In this document: positions 61,700 through 64,000 of the stretch, piece after piece
Layout of the letters: each line of letters opens with the position of its first letter
Numbering within the stretch: the stretch's first letter is position 1
NCBI RefSeq assembly: GCF_026626305.1
Contig: NZ_JAPNUE010000001.1
Coordinates: forward strand, 558,001-622,000
Reading direction: 5' to 3'
Length of the DNA: 64,000 nt
From: Frigidibacter sp. RF13
Lineage (GTDB): Bacteria > Pseudomonadota > Alphaproteobacteria > Rhodobacterales > Rhodobacteraceae
Notes under the pieces: generated by a model
What the model was told of the DNA's origin: nothing
Database searches by the model: none
The model's input: only the letters and a program-made list of their open reading frames with translations
Program-made: the position numbers and the translations under genes

Positions 61700-62950
61700 T
61701 CAGACCGCCGCCGCCGTGGTTGCATAATAGAAAGCGTCGAAATTGCGCAAGTTGGGCGCGTTCGGCAGGTCGATCTTGCGGTTGACGATGAAGGGCACTT
61801 CCTGCTCGGTCAGCCCGCCGTGGCTGCGCAGCGGTTCCTTCAGCGCGGCAAGGTTGTGGCGATGTTCCGAGGTGCCGATCGTCATGTTCTCGCCCGAGAT
61901 CATCACGATATCGCCGATCCGGTCGGCGGGCAGCTCGAAGCGTTTCACCGCCTCCTCGCGCGTCACCACGAGCGTGATGCCCGGCTGATCCGCCAGCCGT
62001 TTCATCACTGCCGCCCGATCCGCGCCCTGCGGTAGATAGGCCGTCGCGAACGAGCCGAGCGCGCCATGATGGACGACATAGGGGTCGGTGATCGGCAGAA
62101 TGACCCGGGCCTTGTCCTTGCCGAGCCAGTCGTCCATCAGATCCTGCACATAGATCACCGCGGGCGAGCCGTCGGCCTTGTGCTTGGGCTTCATGCCGTG
62201 ATCGGCGGTGACGACAACCGCCGCGCCTAGCGCATCGAGCTCAGCCAGATAGCGGTCGAACATCTCATAGAAATCCTTCGCCCCCTTCTCTTCGGGTGCG
62301 AACTTGTGCTGGATGTAGTCGGTCGTCGACAGATACATCACGTCGGGCTTCCACTCGCGCAGAAGCTTGACCCCGGCGGCGAAGACAAATTCGGACAGGT
62401 CGGCCGAATAGACCTCTGGCACCGGGCGGCCGAGCCAGTCGCTCGCCTTGTCGATCCCGTGTTCGGCCTTGGTGGTGTCGCCCGAGCGTTCGGAGGAGAA
62501 GGCAATCGCCCGGTCCTCGTCGAACTTAAGCCCCGCACCGAGAAGCGCGCGCAACTTGTCCTTCGCCGTCACCACGGCAACCCGCGCGCCCGCGTCGTAG
62601 AAGGCCTTGAAGACCGTCGGCGCACGCAGGAAGCGCACGTCGTTCATCATGACTTCCTCGCCGGTTTCCGGCTCGTACAGGTAGTTGCCGCAGATACCAT
62701 GGACGGCCGGCGGGCGACCGGTGGCGATCGACAGGTTGTTGGGATTGGTGAAGGACGGGATGACCGAATGCGCCAGCCGGTCGGTCCCGGTCTCGCGGAT
62801 GCGCTTGAGGGTGGGCATCAGCCCTTCGGCGATCGCCACCTCTAGATAGGCAGGTTCGCAGCCGTCAAGGCAGATCGCCACCGCCGGGACCTTGGGCCAG
62901 GGATAGGCGCGATCGTTGGCCATCACCGGCGCGCGATTGATCATGTTCAT
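61700..62950 (-). CDS. phnA: Phosphonoacetate hydrolase
   Basis: This 416-residue enzyme of the alkaline phosphatase superfamily has the nucleophile Thr in SFTNPNNLSIATG near residue 65 and metal ligands AICLDG near the start, TTDYIQHK and TADHGMK in the middle, and a late His. It splits phosphonoacetate into acetate and phosphate. ATG 62950 follows GGAAGG by seven bases; a GTG six codons earlier is in frame but less likely. It is second in the phnW-phnA-phnY order. Confidence 0.92.
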   Translation of the reverse strand: MNMINRAPVMANDRAYPWPKVPAVAICLDGCEPAYLEVAIAEGLMPTLKRIRETGTDRLAHSVIPSFTNPNNLSIATGRPPAVHGICGNYLYEPETGEEVMMNDVRFLRAPTVFKAFYDAGARVAVVTAKDKLRALLGAGLKFDEDRAIAFSSERSGDTTKAEHGIDKASDWLGRPVPEVYSADLSEFVFAAGVKLLREWKPDVMYLSTTDYIQHKFAPEEKGAKDFYEMFDRYLAELDALGAAVVVTADHGMKPKHKADGSPAVIYVQDLMDDWLGKDKARVILPITDPYVVHHGALGSFATAYLPQGADRAAVMKRLADQPGITLVVTREEAVKRFELPADRIGDIVMISGENMTIGTSEHRHNLAALKEPLRSHGGLTEQEVPFIVNRKIDLPNAPNLRNFDAFYYATTAAAV

Positions 62951-62983
62951 TCTTGGTCCTTCCGTCACATATCCATTGCCGCC

Positions 62984-64000
62984 TCAGGCGGCGAGTTTCG
63001 CGCGCTCGGCAATCGCTGCCGCGGGCGGCGCGGCCGAGGCGACGCCCATCTCGGCAAGCGCCTCTTTCGCGGCGCCAACCACCTTCCGCATCACATGTTC
63101 GTCCATCCGCCCGATGCAGCCGACGCGGAAACTGTCCACCACCGTCAGCTTGCCCGGGTAGATGATGAAACCCTTGGCCTTCATCAGATCGTAGAAGGTT
63201 GAAAAGACGAAATTCGGATCAGCCGGGCAGAAGAAGGTCACAATGATCGGCGAAAGCCAGCGATCCTTCAGAAGCGTCTCGAAACCAAGCGCGCGCATCC
63301 CTTCGACCATCACGTCGCGGTTCCTGGTATAGCGCGCGCCGCGTCCCGCGACCCCGCCTTCGGCCGCGTGCAGCTCCAGCGCCTTCAGAAAGGCCGCAAC
63401 CACATGAGTGGGCGGCGTATAGCGCCACTGGCCGGTCTTTTGCAGATAGGCCCATTGCGCATAGACATCGAGCGCCAGCGAATGGCTGTTGCCTTTCGCC
63501 GCCTCAAGCTCGCTCTTCCGCGCGATGACGAAGCCAAAACCCGGCACGCCCTCGATACACTTGTTGGCCGACGACACCATCGCCTCATAGCGGATCTCGG
63601 TCACGTCCAGGGGAAGCGCCCCAAAGGCCGACATCGAATCGATCAGCAGTTTGCGCCCCCGCGCATAGACCGCCTCGGAAATCTCGGCGACCGGGTTCAG
63701 GATGCCGCTTGAGGTTTCGCAATGGATGGCGATCACATGGGTGATCGCCGGATCGGCATCAAGCGCCGCCCCAACCTCGTCACCGCGCGGCGGCAGGTAA
63801 TCACCCTTGTCGATCAACGTGTACGCCCGGCCCAGATATTTCATCGTCTCGGCGGCGCGCAGCCCGTAAGCACCATTCGCCAGGACCAGAACCTTGCCGT
63901 CGCGCGGCACGAAAGTGCCCAGCATCGCCTCGACGCAGAACGACCCGGACCCCTGCATCGGCACGCAGGCGAACTCTCCGTCGCGATCCCCCGCCAGCGC
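62984..64000 (-). CDS. phnW: 2-Aminoethylphosphonate-pyruvate transaminase (5' end beyond window)
   Basis: The last 339 codons are present; the N-terminus lies outside the window. It is a class V aminotransferase-fold PLP enzyme: MQGSGSFCVEAMLGTF, the HCETSSGILNPV segment, the PLP Lys in SSANKCIEGVPGFGF, and YPGKLTVVDSFRVGCIG near the C-terminus match PhnW. It transfers the AEP amino group to pyruvate, giving phosphonoacetaldehyde and alanine. It is followed by phnA after 33 bases. The tail is Ala-rich (ASAAPPAAAIAERAKLAA), a small extension on the usual end. Confidence 0.93.
   Translation of the reverse strand, partial: ALAGDRDGEFACVPMQGSGSFCVEAMLGTFVPRDGKVLVLANGAYGLRAAETMKYLGRAYTLIDKGDYLPPRGDEVGAALDADPAITHVIAIHCETSSGILNPVAEISEAVYARGRKLLIDSMSAFGALPLDVTEIRYEAMVSSANKCIEGVPGFGFVIARKSELEAAKGNSHSLALDVYAQWAYLQKTGQWRYTPPTHVVAAFLKALELHAAEGGVAGRGARYTRNRDVMVEGMRALGFETLLKDRWLSPIIVTFFCPADPNFVFSTFYDLMKAKGFIIYPGKLTVVDSFRVGCIGRMDEHVMRKVVGAAKEALAEMGVASAAPPAAAIAERAKLAA

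Noticed and set aside
1..64000. CRISPR array, prophage or insertion sequence
   Set aside because: No regularly spaced direct repeats, no transposase or integrase motifs and no terminal inverted repeats with target duplications were found.

Overview
The window is high-GC DNA from a chromosome of an alphaproteobacterium, most probably a member of the Rhodobacteraceae. The reasons are CarD, an alphaproteobacterial RpoH, a 7Fe FdxA, an SUV3-like helicase, the Anbu/ATP-grasp/alpha-E/transglutaminase cluster, a PmtA-type phospholipid methyltransferase, and GC-rich palindromic intergenic repeats of the kind common in that family. The genus cannot be told from this sequence. There is no phage, IS element, CRISPR array or rRNA; one tRNA (Arg-ACG) is present.

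Region 1 (1-22524) is an accessory catabolic block, read almost entirely leftward. From its upstream end it holds: a MarR regulator (divergent); a tightly overlapping six-gene operon (FAD subunit and fused FeS/molybdopterin subunit of a xanthine-dehydrogenase-family hydroxylase, a 6-hydroxynicotinate reductase-like protein, a UPF0280/ApbE-like protein, a DUF1185 protein and a polytopic membrane protein); a LIV-type ABC importer (binding protein, two permeases, two ATPases) joined to hyuA and hyuB ring-opening enzymes; and a BMP-type nucleoside/base importer ending in a cytosine-deaminase-like gene cut by the window edge. Together these look like uptake, hydroxylation, reduction and hydrolytic opening of one or more N-heterocycles. 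The substrate is unknown.

Region 2 (22642-28783) is a rightward block: a coiled-coil protein, an unrecognised protein, a GT-C glycosyltransferase-like membrane protein whose base composition differs from its neighbours, a AAA+ ATPase and a small membrane protein. The coiled-coil, unrecognised and AAA+ genes look like one uncharacterised system.

Region 3 (28801-35181) is housekeeping: carD with its promoter and terminator, fdxA, an S4 RNA-binding protein coupled to an SUV3-like helicase, a TPR protein, an SCP2 protein and an alpha/beta hydrolase. Region 4 (35263-39207) is the Anbu proteasome-like peptidase operon. Region 5 (39345-45033) holds a DUF2189 membrane protein, oligoendopeptidase F, an M19 dipeptidase, a host-attachment family protein and a Gfo/Idh/MocA oxidoreductase.

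Region 6 (45088-53212) carries psd-pssA-pmtA (phosphatidylserine to PE to methylated PE/PC), rpoH, two secreted proteins that share an N-terminal module, a PhoX-like phosphatase, an RluD-type pseudouridine synthase whose start overlaps a divergent gene, and tRNA-Arg.

Region 7 (53425-64000) has a pair of small YdcZ-type transporters and a 2-aminoethylphosphonate (AEP) utilisation cluster: transaminase PhnW (cut by the window end), phosphonoacetate hydrolase PhnA, phosphonoacetaldehyde dehydrogenase PhnY, the lyase-like PbfA, and a binding-protein/ATPase/fused-permease importer. This supports import of AEP and hydroxy-AEP and conversion through phosphonoacetaldehyde and phosphonoacetate to acetate and phosphate.
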